Of a stretch of DNA of 64,000 nucleotides, positions 12,123 through 23,305 are shown in pieces. The notes beneath the pieces are model-generated. The model made no database searches. It was not told where the DNA came from and saw only the letters and a program-made list of their open reading frames with translations. Position numbers and translations under genes: made by a program. Positions within the stretch are counted from its first letter, which is position 1. Each line of letters opens with the position of its first letter. This DNA is from Anodontia alba. Lineage: Eukaryota; Mollusca; Bivalvia; Lucinida; Lucinidae. The stretch lies in contig OZ024824.1 in assembly GCA_964016985.1 (NCBI GenBank), positions 48,649,587 through 48,713,586 of the forward strand. The letters are read 5' to 3'.

Positions 12123-13062
12123 CAGGGTGGCCACACATTTTTAGCAATCAAATTCCCTGATTTTTCCCTGATTTGATTTGATTTTCCCTGATTAAAAACC
12201 TTAATATTATCGCAATGGCCCCTACTTTTAGAAGTCATATACTGATTCAAATGCTGTCAAGTGACATGTTTATACATAATGCTGTCACAATATTCTTAAT
12301 CAAATGAAAATTTATCTAAAATATGATGTACATGTGCTAATTTACTTTCATGGTAGTCAAAATCAAAACTGGTAAAATATATGGCCTCCAACCTCCCCTT
12401 GTAGTCACACCTTCACCTCCAATTTATTAAAACAGTAGGGTTTTTTTTGTTCTTTTTTTTTTTTTTGGTTACACGGTAGACTGTCTAAGGCCATTCTTAA
12501 AAATTGCTTGTTTGCAATTACCTATTCAGGTGTTCAAGGAATGGATAGACAGGTTGGGATTTTCTTTTTTCATGTGTTCAAGGGGTGGGTATGAAGACTA
12601 GAATTTTCAAATTGGGAACAAGTCTTGATATCAATTGATTATGCAAAAGTAATTAGCAATACACATACTCATATGTCAGTTTAAAGCAAATTTTGCTTTA
12701 TACACATGTATTAGCTTTTTAATGATACAGCCATGAAGAAAGAAAACTTCCACTTCGGAATGAGAAAAAGAAAAAACAGAATATACAGCAAACAAGTACT
12801 CCACATAACAAGTACTCCACCTTTAAGTAAGATTAGATCTGCAGGTATTTTAAGCATATGGCAGAAAGAAACCACCAGTAGCCACATCTGAACAGCTTTA
12901 AAATTTGAATATTTTGACCTTACAAAGATAAGATTTTTTGAAATTCCCTGATTTTTCCCTGATTTTCAGCAAAATTTCAAATTCCCTGATTTTTCCCTGC
13001 AGGGAATTTTTTTTCATCATTTTCCCTGTTTTCCCTGTTTTCCAGAGTGCGTGGCCACCCTG
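12123..13062. mobile_element. Non-autonomous TIR DNA transposon, 940 bp
   Basis: The ends are CAGGGTGGCCACAC (12123) and GCGTGGCCACCCTG (ending 13062), a near-perfect inverted repeat. Just inside both ends lie repeated 'ccctgatttttccctg' or 'ccctgttttccctg' motifs. Immediate flanks on both sides read TGAAA (12118-12122 and 13063-13067), so a 5-bp duplication is possible. The CAGGG start would suit a hAT-like element, but hAT duplications are usually 8 bp, so the superfamily is left open. There is no transposase. Minus-strand and plus-strand ORFs near 12900-13200 are repeat shadows. Confidence 0.8.
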
Positions 13063-13439
13063 TGAAATGTTTTCTATTTCGTCACCGATTTGTAATACAA
13101 TATCTTTTCCACATTGTCTTAGCCTTTGATGTACAGAGTTGGACAATGGAATGATTAATTTAAATATAATTGTATCTGCTATTTTGAGGAGGTAAACTAT
13201 TCGCAACGTTAATACCCTCTATGCAATATTTTTTTTTTTTTTTTTTTTAATATAGATCTATGCCTTCGATCAGTTTAGATCTAAGAAATAATTGACTGTG
13301 ACAGTTTCTCAACGGTATAACAGCCAATTTAATAAGTAGACAAACTGTATATAATATGTAATTAAGGCAATAATAATCAGTCACTTACTGGATGAATTAA
13401 TGCCTTAACTGAATATCTACCTATTTGCCTATTCCAAGG
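13063..13439. other. Non-coding DNA with a poly-T tract
   Basis: No gene is seen. A T-tract lies at about 13229-13248, and the rest is AT-rich unique sequence. It may be the continuation of the DIRS fragment split by the preceding TIR element, but I could not match it to the intact copy. Confidence 0.35.
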
Positions 13440-14560
13440 GTCCCAACAAACTTTGATTGACATGGACCCTTGTTATAGATGTAAATAATAGAGGAATTAA
13501 AGCTAGTCGAAGCTAATTATTCCTCAATATTATATTGGAACTTAATATTATAGATAATGTAGACCTATACTATACGTAGATTAGGTCTAGCTGCTTATTA
13601 GCCATACGGTTTCGAATCGTGACCATAGCAAAATGTGTTAAATTATTATTCTCAGAGGAAGAATCTTAAGCAAAATAAATTCCATAACTGAGAAATAAAT
13701 TATCTGGAACATTACTCTAGTAAGCTTAGATGATGCAGAAAAAGGTAAGGCAAGGTAAAAGAACGTATCGAATAATTATGCCTTAATATGTAATTTTCTT
13801 ATTATCAATTTATTTTATTTCAGAGTTCAGACAGGACACGACTGACTCTTGTCAGAATTTATCAATACCTAGTATAATATGGAAAGACAGCATAACTGAC
13901 CGGCTATTTTCCATATTCATAAAAGAAATATGTACCTCAATTAGACTTTTATACTATTCGTTGAAATCTAGAGAGGTTGTTAATTAATTAACTCTTAACT
14001 ATTTCTATTATATAAAAGAAAATTTATTAGAGTATCAACGTAATTCTAATAAATTAATTCCTAAGTGTTGAAGGAACAGTTATCTAATTCATTTAGATTT
14101 ACGATCCCTTTATGTACGTAATATTAAGGGAAAGCAGAGAGGATCGGCTACTGCTTTCTTATATCTTCCTAATTTCCCAGACTGCATACCGATACGTATC
14201 GTGAGCATGTAGAAACCGAGGAAGAAGAAGGAAATAATTAAATTCCGTGTACATTTCTACTTCTTCGTAAAGATAACGATAAATTTATGGGATTCACCTT
14301 TGCCTTGGAGCCGAATAAGGTGAGAACCCCTTAACAAAGTTAATCTCTTTCCAGCGAATGAAAGAGAGAAACAGAAGTTATTTTAAAATATTAATAGAAC
14401 TAAACTCCTATATAATAGGTCAATGAATTCAGAATTTGCTCATAGCCGATAATTCTGATTCATTTACCATAGAAATATATATATATATATCTCTAGAATT
14501 CTAAGCCTAATTCAGAATGACTGGACAGAATTCTATGATATAAGTGGTTACTAGGTATTC
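13440..14560. other. Chain of imperfect hairpins in AT-rich DNA, probably DIRS-derived
   Basis: Successive inverted repeats fill this stretch: GAGGAATTAA...AATTATTCCTC (about 13491), AGACCTA...TAGGTCT (about 13561), AAGGCA...TGCCTT (about 13748), GAAAGCAG...CTGCTTTC (about 14130), TCTCTTTC...GAAAGAGA (about 14345), and TGAATTC...TGATTCA (about 14425). The last part (about 14530-14640) is homologous to 10630-10740 of DIRS relic A, so the whole probably belongs to relic B. No ORF is seen. Confidence 0.5.
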
Positions 14561-15880
14561 GAACCCAACGCTGTCATTCTATAACCTATATCCACTGATT
14601 TGACTTGTCTATGATGCTCCATGAACAGTAATAGGTTGTTCGGGGACTAGTGACTGCTACCCAGTCACTAGTAATCCGACACAATGACCGGACACTAGTC
14701 GACATAACTACTGCCAGGTGAAAAGTCACTAGTAATCCGACACAATGACTGGACACTAGTCTACTTAACTACTGCCCAGTGAAAGGTCACTAGTATTCCG
14801 ACGCAATGACCGGACACTAGAACTCGTAACTATTGCCCGGTAGACGTCAGTGGTCCGCTGCCCAGTGACCGGTCATGCCAGGTGGCCGATGATTCTTGAA
14901 TCTCTCCTGAATTTAGCCTTTCTAAATCCAATGACCAGTGGCTGGATGGTCGGTGCCCAGTGATTGGTAGGCTGGAAGTCTGTATATCTCCCACTTGCCC
15001 AGTAGTCGGTGAATGCCCGGAGAGTGGTGGCCGGTGACCGGGCATGCCCGGTGACCGGTGACCGGGCATGCCCCGTCAGCCAGATATGTCTTCTTGTCCA
15101 CTGGGCGAGTAGTCGGTGGCCGGCCGGTTGCCGGATGCCCGGTGACTGGAGGCCATCGGCCGGTGGACTTGTACTCCCTTAGGTACAAGTACCCAGGGAG
15201 TTGCCACCAATACGGGTCTTACCCTGGGCAGCAGGGCCATAAGGGGCAGTGTTCCCATGTTTTCTTTCCTTTCGTCTGATGAAACAGACACATCTAGAGA
15301 CTTCTTTCTGTTGGTCAAGACTCTCTTTCTGGAAGAGTAAGTTCTTCTCTTTTCTGCAAGTTCCCAGACGGAATTAGACCAGCTGCTACACGTGGAGCAA
15401 GTAGATTCCCTGGAACAATGAGAACCATTAATACATTTTTTATAATTATCCCAATGTGATTTTATATGACCACAATCATCATGGTGAATAGTCATGAAAG
15501 TCGCGAAAACTCATTACGATGAATGAGTGAAAATAATTTCAAGAAATTGAAATTAGACTTTTACAAATTTAGCATGAAAAGTGAAAGGTATAATACAGGA
15601 TCATAAGAAAGAACAAAGTATTAAATTTCAACCGGAGAAAAAGAAAATAGAATTTTTTCACCCGCAGAAAAATCCATGTTTACTTTATTTGTTCCACAGA
15701 AAAGAAACTAACATGTGACCAAAAGAGCGGGAGGAACGACATCACACAGGTGACTGCCTAAGGGACTTTTGGATTAAGACTGTATGGGACGACGTTCCTG
15801 TCGTTTTTTTTTTGTGGAAGGTATGGGCAGAATAGAATATAGCACATTATCTACAGGTTAATGTATTGTGCAGTTAAAAT
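14561..15880 (-). mobile_element. DIRS relic B: 5' end, ORF1 fragment and minisatellite
   Basis: The right end (about 15693-15880) matches the outer repeat of the intact DIRS (AAAGAAACTAACATGTGA, GAGCGGGAGGAAC, CACATTAT, CTACAGGTTAATGTATTG). Inward are an ORF1 fragment, the 'gccacc..gggtcttacc' block (15201-15255) and a GGTGACCGG minisatellite (about 14640-15180) corresponding to the ORF1 pentapeptide region. No RT or recombinase is present between here and the hairpin chain. It looks like an internally deleted derivative, related to but distinct from the intact copy. Confidence 0.8.
15076..15495 (-). pseudogene. DIRS ORF1 (gag-like) fragment in relic B
   Basis: This 139-codon minus-strand frame shares a cysteine pattern and motifs with the N-terminus of ORF1 in the intact DIRS. 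DDCGHIKSHWD matches GNCGHLKAKWD, CSTCSSWSNSVWELAEKRR matches CYICSSWIAKVWNLAERRR, and RKRVLT matches RKSVMT. The paired cysteines suggest a small zinc-binding fold, which would suit nucleic-acid binding by a Gag-like protein (inference). After about residue 70 the frame runs through the minisatellite and is no longer comparable. The start is a natural ATG at 15495. Confidence 0.7.
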
Positions 15881-17300
15881 GTGCAAAGTTTCAAAAAGAT
15901 TGGTATAAAATTGTACGAGGAGTTGTGCTCATGAGATACCCATTGTCTATATATTGAGGGTGAAAAATGACTAAGTTCACAAGGTGGAAAAAAATCCGAG
16001 GTTAAGAAAGTGACAAAGTTAAAGTGGAAAAAGTGACAAAATTAAATTTAAAAATCATATCCAAACCACCTGCACTTCTGCAGACCCGGGAGAAAACATG
16101 TGCAAAGTTTCAAAAAGACCAGTTTAAAATTGTATGAGAAGTTGCAATCACATGGTACCCACTGTCTATACATCTGAGGTCAGTAAATGACAAAGTTCAA
16201 AAAGAATAAAAAAGTGACAAAAAATATGGCAAAGATTATATGAAAAGCATGTGCAAACATATGCAAAGTTCCAAAAAGATTAGTATAAAATGTATGAGGA
16301 GTTGTGCTCACGAGGTACCCACTGTCTATATACTGAGGGTGAAAAATGACTAAGTTCACAATGTGGAAAAAGTGAAAAAAATAATCTAACAATTATATCC
16401 AAACCACATGCACATCCTCATACCATGAAAAAAACACATGCAAAGTTTCATAATAATCGGTACAAAACTGAAAGAGGAGTTGCGCTCACAAGAGGTACCA
16501 ACTCTTTATATTTTAAGGGTGAAAAATGACTCAATGTGGAAAAAGTGACAAAAAATGATCTAACAATTATATCCAAACCACATGCACATCCTCATACCAT
16601 GAAGAAAACATATGCAAAGTTTCAAAACAATCGGTACAAAACTGTAAGAGGAGTTGCGCTCACAAGAGGTACCCATTGCCTATATATTGAGGGTGAAAAA
16701 TGACTAAGTTCACAATGCAGAAAAAGTGACAAAAAATGTTCTAACAGTTATACCCAAATCACATGCACATCCTCTTACCATGAAGAAAACATATGTAAAG
16801 TTTCAAGATGATCGGTACAAAACTGTAAGAGGACTTGTGCTCATAAGAGGTACTCCACAATATCAATGCACATATCAAATTCGGTGAAAATCGATTGATA
16901 TTTACTCAAGTTATTGTCCTGAAAGTAAAATATGGATGTATTGCGGGCAGATAACTCTGTCAAAAATGGATGATTTACCCATTAGCAATTTTAAGCAGAT
17001 CTCCACAATATCAATGCAATGCATATACCAAATCTAGTGAAAAATTCATTGATATTTACTAAAGTTATCATCCAGAAATGAAAATACGGACATGATATGG
17101 GTAGATAACTCTGTCCAAAATTGACAAAATTTGCCCATCAGCAATCCTAAACCAGATCTTCACAATATCATTGCAAAAACCAAGTTTGGTGAAAATCCAT
17201 TGACATTTACTAAATTTATCATCTGGAAATGAAAATTCCGACATATTGCAGGCAGATAACTCTGTCAAAAATAGCCATCAGAGGAGATGGCAAATCAAAT
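15881..17300 (+). repeat. Tandem arrays of family E (two unit types)
   Basis: From 15881 to about 16860, units of about 150 bp carry 'gtgcaaagtttcaaaaag', 'ggtataaaattgta', 'gaggagttgtgctcac', 'acccactgtctatata' and 'gagggtgaaaaatgac'. From about 16860 to 17275 a second unit type carries 'tccacaatatcaatgcacat', 'tttggtgaaaatccattg' and 'gcagataactctgtcaaaaa'. The stretch closes with 'aatagccatcagaggagatggcaaatc', which also appears near 29080. No gene. The second unit type recurs at 28313-28500 and 33455-34480. Confidence 0.8.
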
Positions 17301-17508
17301 CCCCCAACCAAACCGCCATTTCTAAATTTAGTGTATTTCAGTCAATATCATGGATATACTGAACGAGAGAAAAGTAAAAAGATGCAAAGATAGTATGAAA
17401 TGTGACCAAAACTTATCAGTGAAAACAAAAATAGGTGTACTGTGAATATTTTATTTTTGCGTGTTCCTTTATTTATTCTTTTTTATTTTTGTCTAAATCA
17501 TCTAATAA
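17301..17508. other. Short non-coding spacer
   Basis: This is AT-rich sequence between two array elements. No motif is recognised. Confidence 0.3.
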
Positions 17509-20500
17509 CTAGAGCTGGTGTTTATAAAACACTATGCCCCCAACTGCCTGACTCTAACACTGCTTGACTCCAACACTGCTTGCCCATGACGGTAACAACA
17601 GTACAAATATATGAGATTTCAATGTTATTTTATTAAATAATAATATGGTTCACCTACTTTTTCATGAGGAATCCATATATGAAATTTCAAACTAGCATGC
17701 ACAGTTCAAAACTTATGCTATGCATCAAAAAGTGTGCAATGTAAAAATCCCCAAAATGACAAAGGGCCATAACTCAAGAAGTACTTTTCAGAATTTATTC
17801 AAAAGTTAATCAGGTCATCTACTCATCGCTACCAATCTATTCCTTAAATTTTACGGCTCTAGCTTCAATAGTTTTTGAGATATTTTGCTGACAAGATTCC
17901 ATCCATATTTCTTCAGAGGGCCATAACTCAGGAAAGGGGTATAATCCTGACGGGAAAAAAAATATGTGTCAGCTATTTTTTCATGAGGAATCCATACATG
18001 AAATTTCAAAACCCTAACATGCACAGTTCAAAACCTATACTAAGCATCAACAAGAGGGCCATGATGGCCCTGTAACGCTCACCTGAGCAACATAGCACTT
18101 TGAGAGCCTGATCTAGAACTGATCAAGGCAAACATTGTGATCAAAGTTCAAAATGATTATAACAAAGTTTTCTGCCGATTTGGCCCGGTGACCTAGTTTT
18201 TGATACCAAGTGACCCAGTTTCAAACTTGACCAAGAACTCATCAAGACAAACATTTTGTGCAAGATTCATGACGATTGCTTGAAAAATGTGACCACTAGA
18301 GTGATAACAAGATTTTACGCTGATTTGGCCAGGTGACCTAGTTTTTGACCCCAGGTGTTCCAGTTTAGAACTTGACCTAGAAATCATCAAGACAAACATT
18401 TTGAGCCAGATTCATGATGATTGTTTCAAAAATGTGACTGCTAGTGTTAACAAGGTTTTCTGCTGATTTGGCCCAGTGACCTAGTTTTTGACCCCAAGTG
18501 ACCCAGTTTCAAACATATCCTAGAACTCATCAAGACAAACATTTTGAGCAAGATTCATGATAATTGCTTCAAAAATGTGACCGCTAGAGTGTTAACAAGG
18601 TTTTCTGCTGGTTTGGTCTGGTGACCTAGTTTTTGACACCACGTGACCCAGTGTCGAACCTGACCTAGAAATCATCAAGACAAACATTTTGAGCAAGATT
18701 CATGATTATTGCAACAAAAATGTGACCGCTAGAGTGTTAACAAGGTTTTCTGCTGATTTGGCCCGGTGACCTAGTTTTTGACTCCAAGTGACCCAGTTTC
18801 GAACTCGACCTAGAAATCATCAAGACAAACATTTTCAGCAAGATTCATGATGATTGCTTCAAAAATGTGACTACTAGAGTGATAACAAGGTTTTTCTGCT
18901 GATCTGGCCCGGTGACCTAGTTTTTGACCCCAAGTGACCCAGTTTCAAACTTGACCTAGAAATCATCAAGACAAACATATTGAGCAAGATTCATGATGAT
19001 TGCTTGAAAAATGTGACCGCTAGAGTGTTAACAAGGTTTTCTGCTGATCTGGCCAGGTGACCTAGTTTTTGACCCCAGGTGACCCAGTTTCAAACTTGAT
19101 CTAGAATTCATCAAGACAAACATAATGAGCAAGATTCATGATAATTGCTTCAAAAATGTGACCGCTAGAGTGTTAACAAGGTTTTCTGCTGATCTGGCCC
19201 GGTGACCTAGTTTCTGACCCCAAGTGACCCAGTTTCGAACTTGACCTAGAAATCATCAAGACAAACATATTGAGCAAGATTCATGATGATTGCTTCAAAA
19301 ATGTGACTGCTAGAGTGTTAACAAGGTTTTCTGCTGATCTGGCCCGGTGACCTAGTTTTTGACCCCAGGTGACTCAGTTTCAAACTTGACCGAGAAATCA
19401 TCAAGACAAACATTTTGAGCAAGATTCATGATGATTGCTTCAACAATGTGACCGCTAGAGTGTTAACAAGGTTTTCTGCTGATCTGGCCGGGTGACCTAG
19501 TTTTTGACCTCAAGTGACCCAGTTTCGAACTTGACCTAGATTTAATAGAGGCAAACATTTTGAGCAAGTTTCATCAAGATTGGGTCAAAACTATGACCTG
19601 TAGAGTGTTAACAAGGTTTTCCTTTGATTTGTCCTGGTGACCTAGTTTTTAACCCCAAGTAACCCAGTATCGAACTTGACCTAGATTTCATAGAGGCAAA
19701 CATTCTGACCAAGTTTCATCAAGATTGGGTCAACACTGTGACCTCTAGAGTGTTAACAAACTAATTGTTGACGATGAACGACGGACGACGACGGACGATC
19801 GACGACGGACATAGGGTGATGACAATAGCTCACCCTGAGCTTTTGCTCAGGTGAGCTAAAAAGTGTGCAATGTAAAAATGCCCAAAATGACAAAGGGCCA
19901 TAACTCAAGAAGTGCTTTTCAGAATTTATTCAAAAGTTAATCAGGTCATCTACTCATCGCTACCAATTTATTCCTTAAATTTCAAGGCTCTAGCCTCAAT
20001 AGTTTTTGAGATATTTTGCTGACAAGTCTTCATCCATATTTTTTTCAAAGGGCCGTAACTCAGGTAAGGGGCATAATCCTATTAAGAAAAAAAAAGAAAA
20101 AAAAGTAGGTGTCAGCTATTTTTTCATGAGAAATCTAAATATGAAATTTCAAAACCCTAGTATGCACAGTTCAAAACTTATGCTATGCATCAAAAAGTGT
20201 GCAATATAAAAATGCCTAAAATGACAAGGGGCCATAACTCAAGAACTACTTTTCAGAATTTATTCAAAAATTAATCAGGTCATCTACTCATCGCTACCAA
20301 CCTATTTCTAAAATTTCAAGGCTCTAGCTTCAATAGTTTTTGAGATAACTTGCTGAAAAAATTCCATCCATATTTTTTTTAATGGGCCATAACTCAGGAA
20401 AGAGGCATAATCCTGATCAGAAAAAAAAATACGTCAGCTATTTTTTCATGAGGAATCCATATATGAAATTTCAAAACCCTAGCATGCACAGTTCAAAACT

Positions 20501-21260
20501 TATGCTATGCATCAAAAAGTGTGCAACGTAAAAATGCCCAAAATGACAAGGGGCCATAACTCATGAAGTAATTTTCAGAATTTAATCAAAGGTTAATCAG
20601 GTCATCTACTCATCAATACCAACTTATTCACCAGGTTTCAAGGCTCTAGCTTCAATAGCTTTTGAGATATTTTGCTGAAAAGAATTCATCCATATTTTTT
20701 CAAAGGGCCATAACTCAGGAAAGGGGCATAATCCTGATAAGAAAAAAAATACGTGTCAACTATTTTTTCATGAGGAATCCATATATGGAATTTCAAAACC
20801 CTAGCATGCACAGTTCAAAACTTATACTATGCAGCAAAAAGTGTGCAATTGTAAAAATGCCCAAAGTTATAAAGGGCTATAACTCATGAAGTAATTTTCA
20901 GAATTTATTCAAAAGTTAATCAGGTCATCTACTCATCAATACCAATCTATTCACCAGGTTTCAAGGCTCTAGCTTCAATAGCTTTTGAGATATTTTGCTG
21001 ACAAGATTTTATCTATTTTTTCAAAGGGCCATAACTCAGGAAAGGGGCATAATCCTGATGGGAAAAAAAATACGCGTCAGCTATTTTTCCATGAAAAATC
21101 CATATATGAAATTTCAAAACCCTAACATGCATGGTGCAGAAATTATGCTATGCATCAAAAAGTGTAACGGACGGACGCACAGACGGACACACGCACGCAC
21201 GCATGCACAAACGTCCCAGAAGCAATATGCCCCTCCAACTTCTTCGAAGTTGGGGGCATA
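17509..21260 (+). mobile_element. Array element A, copy 1, with TATGCCCCCAACT inverted ends
   Basis: The start 'ctagagctggtgttt..aaaacac' leads into TATGCCCCCAACT (17533-17545). The end is AATATGCCCC...AGTTGGGGGCATA (about 21226-21260), so the outer motif is inverted at the two ends. Inside are about five units of roughly 310 bp with 'aaagggccataactcag', 'cagctattttttcatgagga', 'tatatgaaatttcaaaaccc' and 'gagatattttgctgacaag'. Before the right end there is a GACGGACGCACAGACGG tract. Element B copy 1 (18051-19858) is nested inside. The same start sequence occurs at 42390, 50207 (diverged) and 63855. Confidence 0.85.
18051..19858 (+). mobile_element. Array element B, copy 1, nested in element A
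   Basis: The start is CAAGAGGGCCATGATGGCCC with CGCTCACCTGAGC. About ten units of 145-150 bp follow with 'ttctgctgatttggcccggtg', 'acctagtttttgaccccaag', 'tgacccagtttcgaac', 'catcaagacaaacatttt' and 'gattcatgatgattgc'. The end has a GACGACGGACG tract and the perfect-arm hairpin AGCTCACCCTGAGC-TTTT-GCTCAGGTGAGCT (19827-19857). It interrupts a unit of element A ('gcatcaa' / 'aaagtgtgcaatg'). There is no coding content. Confidence 0.88.
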
Positions 21261-21327
21261 ATTACTTCTGATGTGATAATTTGTACAGGATATACAATAT
21301 TTGCAAATACTTTGAATTTGTGAGTGT

Positions 21328-21636
21328 TTGTTTGTTTGTGTTGAGGTTTTACGGCCCAGTCAACCCAATGGGGTCATGTCGAGCAGGGTCAGTTTACCTA
21401 ACCACACGTTTACTGGGCAGGCTTAGTCCTCTAAGCGGTTAACCAGTATTGTGCACATTCTTTCGCCAGAAACTGACAACTGCCCTTCTTGAATCAGCGG
21501 AAGGGAGAGAATGACCGTAGAAAATATTTCATGATTCATCTCCACGAAAGAATGTTGCCGACCTCGGCGGGGGTTGAACCTGCGACCTCCTGGTCTCCAG
21601 TTGGACGGCGCATCCAACTGAGCTACCGAAGCCGGC
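21328..21636 (-). mobile_element. tRNA-derived SINE, copy 3, with 12-bp target-site duplication
   Basis: This is the same family as 1458-1762 and 8065-8370, reversed. The A box, the B box (here GGTTCAACCCCCG) and the ACATTCTTTCG/CGAAAGAATGT inverted repeat are all visible on the minus strand. Flanking direct repeats ATTTGTGAGTGT lie at 21316-21327 and 21637-21648. A short GTTTGTTTGTTT run at the low-coordinate edge is the element's 3' tail on the plus strand. Confidence 0.93.
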
Positions 21637-21739
21637 ATTTGTGAGTGTACATATTCAGAAATAATAGCAAAAATAAATGCCTTGTTATGGTAAAGGAACT
21701 TGCTGTATGTTTATTGGGGTAAAAAATCAACAGAGTAAA

Positions 21740-23020
21740 AGTTGTCCGTCTTGACCTGATATATGTCCCATCCCAAAAATTATCAAATTATCTCAAACAG
21801 TGTGGGAGTTATGGCCTGCACAAGATTTTGGCATCAGGAGAGATAAGTAAATAATGGAGAAAGAGTTCTCTTGAACATGACATGCCTACTAGTCCTTATC
21901 CATGCCTCTACCAAATATTATCAAAATATTTCAAACCACATACTCAAGGATTTAGCTTAGAAATTCATTCAGGGGAGGTAACTAGGAAACAACCACAGCA
22001 GAGGTTGTCTCTCTTGCATGTGACTCACATACTGTTTGAAACAAATGCCTCTACCAAATATTATCAAAATACATCCAAGGGTATCAAAGTTATGGAATGC
22101 ACAAGATTTCGGCCTCAGGAGAGGTAACTACATAATGAGGAAGAAAGTGAGAGTTGTCTCTCTTGCATGCTACACACCTACTGGTCCTCCTCTTCATCTC
22201 TACCAAGTATTATCATATTATCTCAAACAGTATGGGAGTTATGGCCTGCACAAGATTTCGGCTTCAAGGGTGATAACTACATAAGGAAGAAAGTGAAAGT
22301 TGTCTCTCTTGCATGGCACATGCCTCCACTTCATTTCTATCAAACATTATCAAATTATGTCTAAGAGTATCAAAGTTATGGAGTGCACAAGATTTTGGCT
22401 TCAGGGGAGGTAACTACATAACGAAGAAAGTGAGAGTTGTCTCTCTTGCATGTGACACGTCTACTGGTCCTCCTTTTCATTTCTACAAAACATTATCAAA
22501 ATATGTGTTAGGGTATCAAAGTTATGGAGCGCACAAGATTTTGGCTTCAAGGGAGATAACTACATAATGAAGAAAGTGAGAGTTGTCTCTCTTGCATGTG
22601 ACATGCCGACTGGTCCTCCTCTTAATCTCTATCAAATATTATCATATTATCTCTAACAGTATGAGAGATGGCCTGCACAAGATTTCGGCTTCAGGGGAGA
22701 CAACTACATAATGAAGAAAGTGAGAGTTGTCTCTCTTGCAAGTGACATGCCTACTGGTCCTCCTTCTTCATCCCTACCAAATATTATCAAAATATCTCCA
22801 ACAGTATGGGAGTTATGGCCTGCACAGATTTCGGCTTCAGGGGTGATTATATAACTAAGATAGTGATAGTTGTCTCTCTTGCACGTGACACACCTATTGG
22901 TTCTCCTCTACATTCCTACCAAATATTATCAAAGTATGTCTAAGGGTATCAAAGTTATGGCAAGCACAAGGATGAGGCTACAATTTCTGCTTCAGGGGAG
23001 ATAACTACATAACAATTTAG
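21740..23020 (+). repeat. Tandem array G, copy 1, unit about 160 bp
   Basis: About eight units carry 'gagttgtctctcttgcatgtg', 'cctactggtcctcctctt', 'taccaaatattatcaaaata', 'agttatggcctgcacaag' and 'ttcggcttcaggggagataac'. The related array at 31870-33221 ends in a GACGGACGG tract plus hairpin, but this one has no visible terminal hairpin and is probably truncated. Several overlapping 65-84 codon frames are repeat shadows. Confidence 0.8.
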
Positions 23021-23088
23021 TTAGTTTATCATTTGGCTGTCATTCCTCACCTAAGATATTTGATACCCTAGCTTGCAGTGTTTGCTGG

Positions 23089-23305
23089 ATTGCAGAGAAC
23101 TGTTACAATATTGAATGTATATTGCAGCTTCTTGGGCACATGAATTTTGCCTCAAGAGTCATATTGGCTGGTAGATCATTTGTCAGTTATTTGCTGAAAT
23201 TAGCTGCCTCAGTGAAAGAGCTGCATTTCTTTGTTCATTTGAATAAATTATGCCGTGAAGACTTGTACATGTGGGTATTATTTCTGGAAAATTGGAATGG
23301 AGTAT
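23089..23305 (+). pseudogene. Reverse-transcriptase C-terminal fragment, Ngaro-like
   Basis: Translation gives a block with QLLGHMNFASRVILAGRSF and LCREDLYMWVLFLENWNGV. This follows the post-catalytic part of YR-retroelement RTs (an LLG...R.F connection leading into W..FL..WNG). The frame is open over about 70 codons with no ATG of its own, and stops abruptly at the junction with the antisense endonuclease fragment. The catalytic RT core is missing. Confidence 0.6.

Noticed and set aside
21883..22567. Overlapping ORFs of 65-84 codons in array G
   Set aside because: They repeat the same peptide wording per unit and are shadows of the tandem unit.
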